Of a DNA stretch of 64,000 nt, positions 1 to 8,011 are shown in pieces. The position numbers and the translations under genes are program-made. Location: the NCBI RefSeq assembly GCF_046844695.1, contig NZ_CP177354.1:62001-126000 (forward strand), given 5' to 3'. Each line of letters opens with the position of its first letter. The stretch's first letter is position 1. The DNA comes from Pokkaliibacter plantistimulans. Its GTDB lineage: Bacteria; Pseudomonadota; Gammaproteobacteria; Pseudomonadales; Balneatricaceae. The notes below the pieces were generated by a model. The model made no database searches, was not told the DNA's origin, and saw only the letters and a program-made list of their open reading frames with translations.

Positions 1-367
1 GCCACTGTTCTGGTTGCATCCGATGCCCATACAACGCCAGTATCTGGCTGTCTTTCGCATCGGTCTTGTGGGTGTTGCCCAAGCTGTTAGCAAACTCACG
101 TACACGGGCTGGATTCACTACGCAGACCAGAAATCCCCGTTCATGCAGTGCATAGGCCAGGGGCTCGTGATACACCCCGGTGGCCTCCATCACGATCTGG
201 ATTCCCTCGGCGGACGTGCCTGTTTGATGCAGTAACCAGTGCACCAATGCGTCATGATCCATTAACGTGTTTCTGAATACTTTTGTTTTGACCTTGTTCT
301 TTTCCGCTTCTCGTAGCCAGCAACAATCGAGTTTGGCTTTACTGATATCGATTCCAACAATGTGCAT
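1..367 (-). CDS. IS110 family transposase, N-terminal part (runs off the window)
   Basis: Reading the minus strand from the ATG at 365-367 gives an uninterrupted frame to the window edge, about 122 residues. It starts MHIVGIDISKAKLD, the RuvC-like DEDD domain start of IS110 transposases. The acidic residues are visible: D7, the E of MEATGVYHEP, and the pair in KTDAKDSQILALY. IS110 enzymes are DEDD recombinases that move elements usually lacking long terminal inverted repeats. The C-terminal transposase-20 domain with its catalytic serine would lie beyond base 1, so intactness cannot be judged. The element probably ends a short way upstream of the start codon, within 368-683. It lies downstream of the cysA stop. 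Confidence 0.9.
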   Translation of the reverse strand, partial: MHIVGIDISKAKLDCCWLREAEKNKVKTKVFRNTLMDHDALVHWLLHQTGTSAEGIQIVMEATGVYHEPLAYALHERGFLVCVVNPARVREFANSLGNTHKTDAKDSQILALYGHRMQPEQW

Positions 368-683
368 CTCTCATTTCCCTTGTCCATTCAGCGTCACTGA
401 CAATTCAGGCGCTTGGATACCATTCAATGTGGGAGAACAAGAGCTCGGGAGTGAATCTACGTCACGACATCATGTGCCCAGGGTGCCGTCCACTTCACCG
501 AGCTCTTTGGAGTCGCTGGTAGCTAATCAGAAACTCCAGAAGAGATACAAGGGTGCCGGTGAGGTACGAACCGCACCAGTCACCGGGCCAAAGACTGACA
601 TTTCGAGTTTTCACACGGTGCGGTTCACTTCGTTCACCACACCCTACATCACTGCACCAATCCGTCGGCGCGGTTCGCCACCC
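368..683. other. Non-coding stretch between the IS110 gene and cysA
   Basis: No convincing gene. The left part must hold the outer end of the IS110 element. Around 541-683 there are related short blocks built on GGTGCGGTTC and GGCGCGGTTCG, including GTGCGGTTCACTTCGTTCACC at 619-639. This resembles a dispersed intergenic repeat seen in gammaproteobacteria (from memory, not searched). No T-tailed hairpin that would clearly end the cys transcript was found. Confidence 0.4.
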
Positions 684-1745
684 TCACCCCAGCTGCTCAC
701 TGAATACCCGTGCACCGTGGGGGCGTAGCCAGGCCTGTTCGCCCTGCACCAGCCCCAGCTCGCGGAAGCGATATTTGGGCAGCTCCGCGTGAATCACCTC
801 ATCGCTACCCTGCTGGCGTAACTCCAGCCGTACCGTTGGCCCCACCACTGTTACCAGTTCCAGCTGTGCGCGCAGGCTGTTGGGTGTGGCTTCGGCAAAC
901 AGGTCCAGCTCATGGGGGCGCACATACAGCTGCCCCTGTTCGCTGTGATCGCCCGGCTGCGCCAGTGGCAGCACCATGCCTGCCACCTCCGCCACGCCCT
1001 GATGAATACGTGCCGGGAAGCGGTTGACGCTGCCCAGGAACTGATAGACGAAGGGGTTGGCCGGATGATCGTAAACCTGCTCCGGTGAGCCGTCCTGCTC
1101 GACCCGGCCCCGGTTCATCACCACCACCCGGTCGGACACTTCCATCGCCTCTTCCTGATCGTGGGTAACGAAAACGCTGGTGACGTAGATTTCATCGTGC
1201 AGCCGTCGCAGCCAGCGCCGCAGCTCGGCCCGCACCTTGGCATCGAGGGCGCCAAAGGGTTCGTCCAGCAGCAGTACCTTGGGTTCCACCGCCAGTGCCC
1301 GCGCCAGTGCAATACGCTGACGCTGGCCGCCGGACAGCTGTGACGGGTAGCGTGCAGCGGTCCAGTCCAGCTGCACCAGCTCCAGCAGGCTCATCACCTT
1401 CTTGCGGATCGTCGCCTTGTCGGGGCGCACAGCGCGGGGTTTGACCGTCAGCCCATAGGCCACATTGTCAAACACCGTCATATGGCGGAACAGCGCATAG
1501 TGCTGGAACACAAACCCCACACCGCGTTCGCTGACATGGCGATCGGTGCTGTCTTCACCGTGCAGCAGGATGCGCCCGCTGTCGGCGGCTTCCAGACCGG
1601 CAATGATCCGCAGCAGACTGGTCTTGCCGGAGCCGGACGGCCCCAGCAGTGCCGTCAGCTGGCCATCTTCAATGGACAGGCTGACGTTATCGACGGCGAC
1701 AAAGTCACCGAAGCGTTTATTGATCTGTTGAATCTCAATACTCAT
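684..1745 (-). CDS. cysA: Sulfate/thiosulfate ABC transporter ATP-binding protein CysA
   Basis: Encodes a 353-residue ABC ATPase that powers sulfate/thiosulfate import with CysT and CysW at the inner membrane. Walker A GPSGSGKT is at 35-42, the Q-loop glutamine at 81, the signature LSGGQ at 137-141, Walker B VLLLDEP at 157-163 and the H-loop histidine at 195. The C-terminal third is a TOBE-like regulatory region, as usual for CysA (about 350-365 residues). The ATG at 1745 is preceded by a GGGAG ribosome site. It is the last gene of the minus-strand unit oscA-sbp-cysT-cysW-cysA, 27 bp after cysW. The immediate gene context (two permeases and a sulfate-binding protein) separates it from other CUT1-type ATPases. 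Confidence 0.95.
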   Translation of the reverse strand: MSIEIQQINKRFGDFVAVDNVSLSIEDGQLTALLGPSGSGKTSLLRIIAGLEAADSGRILLHGEDSTDRHVSERGVGFVFQHYALFRHMTVFDNVAYGLTVKPRAVRPDKATIRKKVMSLLELVQLDWTAARYPSQLSGGQRQRIALARALAVEPKVLLLDEPFGALDAKVRAELRRWLRRLHDEIYVTSVFVTHDQEEAMEVSDRVVVMNRGRVEQDGSPEQVYDHPANPFVYQFLGSVNRFPARIHQGVAEVAGMVLPLAQPGDHSEQGQLYVRPHELDLFAEATPNSLRAQLELVTVVGPTVRLELRQQGSDEVIHAELPKYRFRELGLVQGEQAWLRPHGARVFSEQLG

Positions 1746-1772
1746 GGTGTGTCTCCCACCGGTCAGTCTCTA

Positions 1773-2672
1773 TCAGTGCGCACCATGGCGGCGGCGTTCG
1801 TCTTGCCATTCGATCAGGGTCTTGATGGCGATGGTCAGCAGTGCCAGACCTGTCATCAGCGAGGCCACAGCAAAGGCCGCGGTAAACATGTATTCGTTGT
1901 AAAGCACTTCGATATGCAGCGGCATGGTGTTGGTTTCACCACGAATCCGCCCGGACACCACCGCCACGGCGCCAAACTCGCCCATGGCGCGGGCATTACA
2001 CAGGATCACACCGTAGATCAGCCCCCACTTGATATTGGGCAGGGTGACCCGCCAGAAGGTCTGCCAGCCACTGGCCCCGAGGGTCAGGGATGCCTCCTCC
2101 TCTTCCTTGCCCTGCTGCTGCATCAGCGGGATCAGCTCACGGGCGACGAAGGGCAAGGTGCCAAACACACTGACGATGACGATACCCGGTACGGCGAAGA
2201 TCACTTTCAGGTCGTGTTCCGCCAGCCAGGGTCCGAGCCAGCCATGGGCACCGAACAGGATGACGAAGATCAGCCCCACCACCACCGGCGAAATGGCAAA
2301 GGGCATATCAATCAGCGAAATCAGGATCGGCTTGCCGCGGAAATCAAACTTGGCGATGGCCCAGGCGGCAGCGACGCCGAAGATCACGTTCAGCGGCACC
2401 ACAATCACCACCACCAGCAGGGTCAGACGAATTGCCGAACGGGCATCAGCATCGTTCAGTGCCTGCCACCACACGGCCAGCCCGCGCTCAAAGGCGCTGT
2501 ACAGCACCACGGTCAGGGGCAGCAGCAGAAAGGTGGCCAGAAAAGCGACGGCGATACCGATCAGGGTCCAGCGCAACCAGCGCGGTTCTTCAGTAGCACG
2601 TTGCCAGCGCCGGGCGACCGGCACAGCACCGGCAGCCAGCCCATCGGCGGCATCATGGGTCAGGGAATTCAT
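1773..2672 (-). CDS. cysW: Sulfate ABC transporter permease CysW
   Basis: A 299-residue inner-membrane permease, one half of the CysT-CysW channel for sulfate and thiosulfate. After a short cytoplasmic start there are about six hydrophobic segments, the first near 30-60. The EAA loop that contacts the ATPase is recognisable around residues 195-230 (SLTLGASGWQTFWRVTLPN). GGAGAG precedes the ATG. It lies 33 bp downstream of cysT and 27 bp upstream of cysA, consistent with one transcript. The RIRGETNTMPLHIE stretch near residues 245-260 is characteristic of CysW. Confidence 0.95.
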   Translation of the reverse strand: MNSLTHDAADGLAAGAVPVARRWQRATEEPRWLRWTLIGIAVAFLATFLLLPLTVVLYSAFERGLAVWWQALNDADARSAIRLTLLVVVIVVPLNVIFGVAAAWAIAKFDFRGKPILISLIDMPFAISPVVVGLIFVILFGAHGWLGPWLAEHDLKVIFAVPGIVIVSVFGTLPFVARELIPLMQQQGKEEEEASLTLGASGWQTFWRVTLPNIKWGLIYGVILCNARAMGEFGAVAVVSGRIRGETNTMPLHIEVLYNEYMFTAAFAVASLMTGLALLTIAIKTLIEWQDERRRHGAH

Positions 2673-2705
2673 GCATTTCTCTCCGTTCTTGTGACCGCCC
2701 GCCCC

Positions 2706-3542
2706 TCAGGCGCGGCGGCTGGCCCAGGCCTGCAGGCCATTGATCAGCAACAACAGTACAAAGGCAGATAACAGCATCACCGTGCCGATGGCCGCCGCGC
2801 CGTGGTAATCGAACTGCTCGGCCTTGGCGACGATCAGCAGGGGCGTGATTTCGGTGCGGTAAGGCATATTGCCGGAGATAAACACCACCGAACCGTACTC
2901 GCCGATGGCGCGGGCAAAGGCCAGCGCAAAACCAGTCAGCAATGCTGGCAGCAGGGAGGGCAGAATCACCCGGCGCAGCGTGGTAAAACGGCTGGCGCCC
3001 AGGCTGGCCGAGGCCTCTTCCAGTTCGGCTTCCAGATCAGCCAGCACCGGCTGCACCGTCCGCACCACAAAGGGCAGGCCGATATAGGTCAGCGCCATAA
3101 TCACCCCCAGCTGGGAATAAGCGATCTTGATGCCGAACGGCTCCAGATACTGGCCAATCCAGCCGCTCTTGGCATACAGGGTCACCAGTGCAATACCGGC
3201 CACTGCCGTGGGCAGGGCAAAGGGCAGATCGACCAGTGCATCCAGCAGCCGTTTACCGGGAAACTGGTAGCGCACCAGCACCCAGGCCACCAGTGCACCA
3301 AACAGCAGATTGATGCCCGCCCCCGCCAGCGAGGCCAGCAATGACAGGCGGTAGGAAGCCAGTACCTGTGGATGGGTGACCGCCGCAACAAAGTCATGCC
3401 AGCTCATGCTGACGGTGAACAGCAGCAGGCTGGCGACCGGCAGCAGAAAAATCAGACTGAGATAGAACAGGGTAAAACCCAGGGTCAGGCCAAAACCGGG
3501 GATGACTCTGGGCGTGCGATTAAGCGGAACAGTGGCAGACAT
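2706..3542 (-). CDS. cysT: Sulfate ABC transporter permease CysT (CysU)
   Basis: A 278-residue permease partner of CysW with about six membrane segments. The EAA loop reads EEASASLGASRFTTLRRVILP, and the conserved block AFARAIGEYGSVVFISGNMP lies toward the C-terminus. I chose the ATG at 3542 (MSATVPLNRT) because GGAG lies nine bases before it; a TTG six codons upstream has no ribosome site. A 300-bp gap separates it from the upstream sbp gene, unlike the tight spacing of the rest of the operon. That gap is mostly a MITE-like repeat, so cysT translation and transcription may have been affected by the insertion. Confidence 0.94.
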   Translation of the reverse strand: MSATVPLNRTPRVIPGFGLTLGFTLFYLSLIFLLPVASLLLFTVSMSWHDFVAAVTHPQVLASYRLSLLASLAGAGINLLFGALVAWVLVRYQFPGKRLLDALVDLPFALPTAVAGIALVTLYAKSGWIGQYLEPFGIKIAYSQLGVIMALTYIGLPFVVRTVQPVLADLEAELEEASASLGASRFTTLRRVILPSLLPALLTGFALAFARAIGEYGSVVFISGNMPYRTEITPLLIVAKAEQFDYHGAAAIGTVMLLSAFVLLLLINGLQAWASRRA

Positions 3543-3594
3543 GGCATCACTCCGAGGCAAAGGGGATTAGCGATCGACCGGCAGCCTGCCTTGG

Positions 3595-3806
3595 CAGGTC
3601 CCTGAAAACCTATCTGCGTTGCCGAATACCGCGTCAAAAACACGCTCACAGCCAAAGGCTGAACGTGCTTTAGCACGGCCCCGAAGGGGTGAGCAAAGCG
3701 AGTCAAATGCTCATTTAGCTCACTAAACTCCGCTTTTTCGCCTGTTTCTTGTGCCCTCGGGGTATTTCCTTGTCTCGGCGGCCTCGCTGACGCTTTTCAA
3801 GGCCTG
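3595..3806 (+). repeat. MITE-like dispersed repeat, copy 1 (inside the cys operon)
   Basis: A 212-bp element nearly identical to copies at 11348-11560 and 31441-31652, all in the same orientation. The left end is CAGGTCCCTGAAAA and the right end is TTTTCAAGGCCTG, a degraded version of the terminal inverted repeats of the other copies. The interior holds small hairpins (CGTGCTTTAGCACG, CCCCGAAGGGG-like) and no protein-coding gene. Unlike the other two, no matching 4-bp flanks are seen (TTGG left, CTAG right), suggesting an older or rearranged copy. It lies between sbp and cysT, which are otherwise one operon. Confidence 0.88.
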
Positions 3807-3842
3807 CTAGCGGTATGCCGGTCGCGCAGCATGGACGGCGAT

Positions 3843-4919
3843 TTACTTCGGTGCGGTTTCCGCCAGAATCCGGTCAAACACCCCGCCATCGTTAAAGTGC
3901 TTCTGCTGTGCCTGTTGCCAGCCGCCGAACGTGTCATCGACGGTGATCAGATCCAGTGTGGGAAACTGGCTGGCAAACTCCGCCGCCACCTTGGGGTCCG
4001 TGGGCCGGTAGAAGTTACGTGCGGCGATGCGCTGCGCTTCTTCGCTGTACAGCCCCTGCAGATAGGCGGTCGCCACTTCGCGGGTGCCGTGCTTGTCGAC
4101 GTTCTTGTCCACCACCGTTACCGGTGGTTCGGCCAGAATGCTGAGGGACGGCACGACGATGTCGAACTCACCCTTGCCCAGCTCATTGACCGACAGGAAG
4201 GCTTCGTTTTCCCAGGCAATCAGCACATCGCCGAGGCCACGCTGGACGAAGGTATTGGTGGCACCACGAGCACCGGAATCCAGCACCGGCACGTGGCGGA
4301 AAATATCGCGGACAAAGTCATAGGCCTTGTCTTCACTGCCGTATTTCTTCAGGGCATAGCCCCAGGCCGCCAGATAGTTCCAGCGCGCACCGCCAGAAGT
4401 CTTGGGATTGGGGGTGATGACTTCAACGTCATCACGTACCAGATCATCCCAGTCCCGGATGTGCTTGGGATTGCCCTTACGCACCAGCAACACGATGGTG
4501 GAGGTATAGGGGGAACTGTTGTGCGGCAGACGGGCCTGCCAGTTATCGGGGATCAGCCCGGCCTTCTGGCGCAGGGCATCGACGTCATAGCCCAGTGCCA
4601 GGGTGACCACATCGGCCTCAAGGCCATCGATCACCGCCCGGGCCTGTCCTCCTGATCCGCCATGAGACTGGCGGATATCCACACGCTGCTGATGACTCTG
4701 CTGCCATTGCTGGCTGAACCAGCTGTTGTATTCACGGTACAGCTCGCGGGTCGGATCGTAAGAAACGTTCAGCAGCGAAATGTCAGCAGCACGTGCACTC
4801 TGGCTGGCTACACTCAGCAGCGCAGCGGCGGCCACGGCAGCCAGCCCGGCACGACGCAGAAATGTCCGGCGGCCAGCGGCCGCCGCGACGGGCAAAAGGG
4901 GTCCTGTCACCTTGCTCAT
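3843..4919 (-). CDS. sbp: Sulfate ABC transporter substrate-binding protein (Sbp/CysP type)
   Basis: A 358-residue periplasmic sulfate/thiosulfate-binding protein feeding CysTWA. The ATG at 4919 has GGAGAG upstream; an in-frame start 21 codons earlier would precede the export signal with unrelated sequence. The N-terminus has twin arginines (GRRTFLRRAGL) followed by an alanine-rich hydrophobic stretch ending ASQSARA, so both Tat-like and Sec export are possible. The mature part begins ADISLLNVSYDPTRELY and has the sulfate-binding family blocks QSHGGSGGQARAV, NPKTSGGARWNYLAAWGY and AWENEAF. sbp or cysP cannot be told apart with certainty from sequence alone. Confidence 0.93.
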   Translation of the reverse strand: MSKVTGPLLPVAAAAGRRTFLRRAGLAAVAAAALLSVASQSARAADISLLNVSYDPTRELYREYNSWFSQQWQQSHQQRVDIRQSHGGSGGQARAVIDGLEADVVTLALGYDVDALRQKAGLIPDNWQARLPHNSSPYTSTIVLLVRKGNPKHIRDWDDLVRDDVEVITPNPKTSGGARWNYLAAWGYALKKYGSEDKAYDFVRDIFRHVPVLDSGARGATNTFVQRGLGDVLIAWENEAFLSVNELGKGEFDIVVPSLSILAEPPVTVVDKNVDKHGTREVATAYLQGLYSEEAQRIAARNFYRPTDPKVAAEFASQFPTLDLITVDDTFGGWQQAQQKHFNDGGVFDRILAETAPK

Positions 4920-5055
4920 GGTGCTCTCTCCATCAATCAGATCAGGTCTTTGGGTCAGCACTTCCGGTGGTCCGGTCAGCACAGGTTGCAGAAGCAGAAC
5001 GAGGGCTCGTCAGCGGCTCGCGGGGTCAGTAAAAAGGGGCTACGACTGGGGGATC

Positions 5056-5265
5056 CTAAGAGAGGCGCAGTTTTTCACGCCTCTCCAGCTGCACCAGCTT
5101 GCCCTGGTGGAACACCAGTTCGATGGTGCCAAATTCGATCTGGCCGATCAGCTCATGCAGAGCGGTGGACAGTTGCAGCAGTGACTGCTGCCGACGTTCA
5201 TCAAGGGGGGCGCTGTGCTGCAGCTCATCATGCAAATGACTGGCGCCTGCTGGGTGTCTGCTCAT
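5056..5265 (-). CDS. oscA: OscA-like small protein (DUF2292) at the head of the sulfate operon
   Basis: A 69-residue protein starting MSRHPAGASHLHDE, with AAGGAAG before the ATG at 5265. The C-terminal half, HELIGQIEFGTIELVFHQGKLVQLERREKLRL, carries the short beta-rich motif of the DUF2292/OscA family (key residues F-G-x-I-E and the final ERREK-R-L). Family members lie upstream of sulfate-transport genes in pseudomonads and have been linked to sulfur starvation and chromate tolerance. Here it precedes sbp by 136 bp on the same strand, fitting that arrangement. Its biochemical role is unknown. A longer in-frame extension to 5397 lacks a ribosome site and I left it out. Confidence 0.8.
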   Translation of the reverse strand: MSRHPAGASHLHDELQHSAPLDERRQQSLLQLSTALHELIGQIEFGTIELVFHQGKLVQLERREKLRLS

Positions 5266-5559
5266 GCTCGGCTTCCTTATGCGGAAATCATTACAACTGG
5301 CGGGATCGCCTCGTTGCCCCGTGGCTGGGGGGTATGTAATTGCTTGAAGCTCATAGTAGGCAGTCGCGCCGTATTCCCTAACCAAGGAAATACGCATTGC
5401 TTATTCCGTTTTCTGCATAAGGCAGGCAGCCCTGTGCTGGCACACAAGCGAAGAAGGCAGGCGAAAGGCGAGAGGGGCGAGAAAGAACAGGATGCACAGA
5501 ACGAACAGCAAGCGGCCGTCCTGCCAGACAGCAAGGACGGCCGCGGGATCGGCGATGGG

Positions 5560-6066
5560 TTACTTGGCGCAGTAGGACGCGACGGTGCTTTCCATCCATG
5601 ACTTGGAGCCGACATAGATGGCATTGACGGTGTTCATCTGCTCCTCGGTGATATCCTTGAAGTCCTTGTAGAACGCCACCATCGACTCGACCTGAACCGA
5701 CTTCCAGGCTTCCGGGGTCTTGGCTTCAGTGATGGATTTGAAATAGCTGTCGCTGGTGTCTTTCAGGGTGCTCAGCGCCGTGCTCTGATCGGCCTGCATA
5801 CGCTTCACTGCCGCGGATGAAATCTCCTCCAGCGATTTGACCGATGACATCATCAGTTCGGGGTCGAATATATGCTTGATCATCGCCTGCGCGGTGGCCG
5901 AGGGATCATCACCGAAGCGTTCCTTGATGGAGGTAGCGATCTGCAGATAGTCCTTCACAGGCGTGATGGCCTGCAGGGTCGTCATGTAGTTGTTGACGGC
6001 ATCACTGACGATCGCCGTGATCTGTTTGAGCGCATCCACGCCTTCAGGGCTGGTTTTGGCTTTCAT
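5560..6066 (-). CDS. Phasin-like protein next to a PHB depolymerase
   Basis: A 168-residue, strongly helical, soluble-looking protein with no signal peptide, ending SVQVESMVAFYKDFKDITEEQMNTVNAIY-type amphipathic helices (residues about 120-160). The AKTPEAWKSVQ block resembles the conserved segment of phasin_2 proteins that coat polyhydroxyalkanoate granules. I set the start at the ATG 6066 because AGAGG lies nine bases before it; the ATG three codons earlier touches the ribosome site. It lies 114 bp downstream of the depolymerase on the same strand, so co-transcription is likely. Assignment is by pattern and context; a general granule- or stress-associated helical protein is the alternative. 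Confidence 0.65.
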   Translation of the reverse strand: MKAKTSPEGVDALKQITAIVSDAVNNYMTTLQAITPVKDYLQIATSIKERFGDDPSATAQAMIKHIFDPELMMSSVKSLEEISSAAVKRMQADQSTALSTLKDTSDSYFKSITEAKTPEAWKSVQVESMVAFYKDFKDITEEQMNTVNAIYVGSKSWMESTVASYCAK

Positions 6067-6120
6067 CACAAACATCCTCTGGTTAGCTGATACGAAGGGA
6101 GCAGCCTTGTGCTCCTGCGG

Positions 6121-6170
6121 GTAGTGACTCTGTTGGTGGTAGTGACTCTGTTGGTGGTACTGACTTCCCT
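6121..6170. repeat. 18-bp tandem repeat between phaZ and the phasin-like gene
   Basis: Two perfect copies of the unit GTAGTGACTCTGTTGGTG (6121-6138 and 6139-6156) are followed by a decayed third copy starting GTACTGACT. It sits between the depolymerase stop (6181) and the start of the phasin-like gene (6066), in the presumed intercistronic region. No protein frame of note. Confidence 0.85.
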
Positions 6171-6180
6171 GTGGCGGCGC

Positions 6181-7305
6181 TTACTGCACGGGCTGGGCCA
6201 GACGATCAATCATGGCCCTGATCGCCTTCAGCTGCGGTGCGTCCCTGGTGTAGAAATCGGGGTTGGTCGGGTTGGTGGCGCTGTAGCCCCAGAAATCCCA
6301 GCAGCCTTTGGGGTTGTAGGGTTTGCCTGCACCCTGTGAGGGTTCGGCCTGAGGATAGAGAATCACCAACTTGTTGGTGTCGGCCATCTCGTTGTAGCCG
6401 GTGGTGGTGTAGTACTGGTCACCGATCACCTTGTAGCCCTGTTCACAGCCATGCAGGGCAATATGCAGACGACAGCCGCCCTGCTCACAAGACTTGGGCA
6501 CATAGAGATAGGCGTTGTCGCTCATGCTGGTCATGCTGGTGGGCAGAAAGGCCTTCTGATCCACCTGCAGCAGCTCGCCGCTGGCACTGGCGGCGGGCGG
6601 ATTGACCGGGCCTTCGTCGGCATAGATCTGCTGAATGATGGCATCGGCCTGCTCGGTCGGCGGACAGTAGTTGATATAGGGCGGCTTGGTCAGGCCGCAG
6701 CTGGTATCGGACGTGCTGTCGGTGATAAAGGCATGGCCAGCGGCCACATCCTTGATGTACTCGATATTGGCGGCGGGTACACCGAGCTGGGTCAGGTACT
6801 GGTAGTTGGCATCCATCACCATGGTGGTCACGGTGGTGTCTTTGGTGCCACTGAACATGTAGATATGGTCGTCACTGAGGTTAGTGGTGGGGTCAATGCT
6901 GCCTGCCTTGCTCAGCTGCTGCGTCTTGGCCAGCAGCGCCGGAACGTTCGGTCCGACCGACGGTGTCAGCGGGTTCATGCAGGCACCGGTGGCATTCTGC
7001 AGATAGGAGTTGAACGACCAGGAACCCGCACAATAATAAGGCCCACCGGCGACAATCCCCGCGCCCTTCATAATGTCGGAGAAGACGATATAGACCTGCG
7101 AGGTCATAAAGGCGCCGGACGACAGCCCCGACACCGAGGTTTCCTTGATATCGATGCCGAGGGCGGGCATCTCCACTGTGGTGGCGGCCTGTGCCGTCGT
7201 GACCAGTGCCGAGCACAGCAATACGCCCGCCAGGGCGGTCTGGACGGTACGGCGTAAAACGAGCCGGGAATGAGATAACGGACGCTGAGCTGAACGGGTA
7301 TTCAT
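6181..7305 (-). CDS. Secreted poly(3-hydroxybutyrate) depolymerase family protein
   Basis: A 374-residue exported esterase. A signal peptide spans about 1-40 (RLVLRRTVQTALAGVLLCSALVTTAQA). The nucleophile motif is G-L-S-S-G at 60-64 (serine 62), close to the mature N-terminus, as in the Rhodospirillum-type periplasmic PHB depolymerases. Other landmarks are FSGTKDTTV (candidate acid), AAGHAFIT (candidate histidine), LHIALHGC (oxyanion-hole region) and the C-terminal GCWDFWGYS block, with paired cysteines suggesting disulfides. AAGGATGACATC precedes the ATG. The neighbouring phasin-like gene supports a polyhydroxyalkanoate role, although action on short oligomers or other esters is possible. 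Exact substrate is unknown. Confidence 0.88.
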   Translation of the reverse strand: MNTRSAQRPLSHSRLVLRRTVQTALAGVLLCSALVTTAQAATTVEMPALGIDIKETSVSGLSSGAFMTSQVYIVFSDIMKGAGIVAGGPYYCAGSWSFNSYLQNATGACMNPLTPSVGPNVPALLAKTQQLSKAGSIDPTTNLSDDHIYMFSGTKDTTVTTMVMDANYQYLTQLGVPAANIEYIKDVAAGHAFITDSTSDTSCGLTKPPYINYCPPTEQADAIIQQIYADEGPVNPPAASASGELLQVDQKAFLPTSMTSMSDNAYLYVPKSCEQGGCRLHIALHGCEQGYKVIGDQYYTTTGYNEMADTNKLVILYPQAEPSQGAGKPYNPKGCWDFWGYSATNPTNPDFYTRDAPQLKAIRAMIDRLAQPVQ

Positions 7306-8011
7306 GATGTCATCCTTTTATTGACTGCATGTAATACAACCAGAAGCCAGACAACCAACAGGCTTGATGAGAAAGCAGAAAAGCGGGCGAATCTCGGCAA
7401 TACCTTTATTACGACAAAGGTTGAAACCGCGAATAGCACTGGCAGTCTGCATGCTAACCAGCGACCTGTGACGATATTGCGGCTATTTGCTGACAACCAT
7501 TATTCAGCCATTCAATTCGGACAAGCGCGCATCACGCCAGCACCGCAAGATTGCATGCAATGCCGTTACCACCGTTGCCTTTCCACCACTTCCACCCCCT
7601 GTTTATCACGCATCTGCACAAAACGCAGCAGGCAAAATGCTTTATGACACCGGAAAGACCCCGTAAAGAAATACAACGGCATTGCAGCATATTGTTTTAT
7701 CGGTGTTTTTTTATAATTACTGCCAATATGTATGTGTATATCTATTTTTTAAATAAGCGCATCACGTACGCATAATAATTTTCTATATTAGCTTCGCCAT
7801 ACTCCTGCACATTGCGATAAAGCACTGAATCAAATAGACAATTAACGGGTATATGGCCGGTCGGTCAATTTCCCCACGACTTCCAGCGCTTTTGCACAAA
7901 AGCCGATAAGCAATCCTGCTTTGCTTATTTCCGCTGCGTGCCGCCTCCCGCCACACTGACGCCATTCCTGCACGGTCACATGCCTGCGGCCTCCCGGATT
8001 GGAGCATCACC
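7306..8011. other. Divergent non-coding region between phaZ and ssuE
   Basis: 706 bp with no plausible gene. The part from about 7640 to 7800 is strikingly A+T-rich compared with its surroundings, and it must contain the promoters for both flanking operons. No convincing -35/-10 pair or T-tailed hairpin could be fixed by eye. Confidence 0.5.

Noticed and set aside
541..683. A terminator for the cys operon
   Set aside because: Short inverted segments exist but no T-tailed hairpin of useful stability on the minus strand could be drawn.
1482..2771. A 429-residue open frame on the plus strand opposite cysA-cysW-cysT
   Set aside because: It is rich in H, Q and G, typical of the antisense of G+C-rich genes, has no domain, and overlaps three well-supported genes on the minus strand.
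3485..3706. Short frames starting MTRFAHPFGAVLKHVQPLAV inside the MITE copies (also at 11124-11459)
   Set aside because: They arise from the repeat sequence itself, run into the neighbouring genes in the wrong frame, and have no family support.
6121..6170. The 18-bp tandem repeat as a CRISPR fragment
   Set aside because: No spacers, only two perfect head-to-tail units, and no cas genes nearby.
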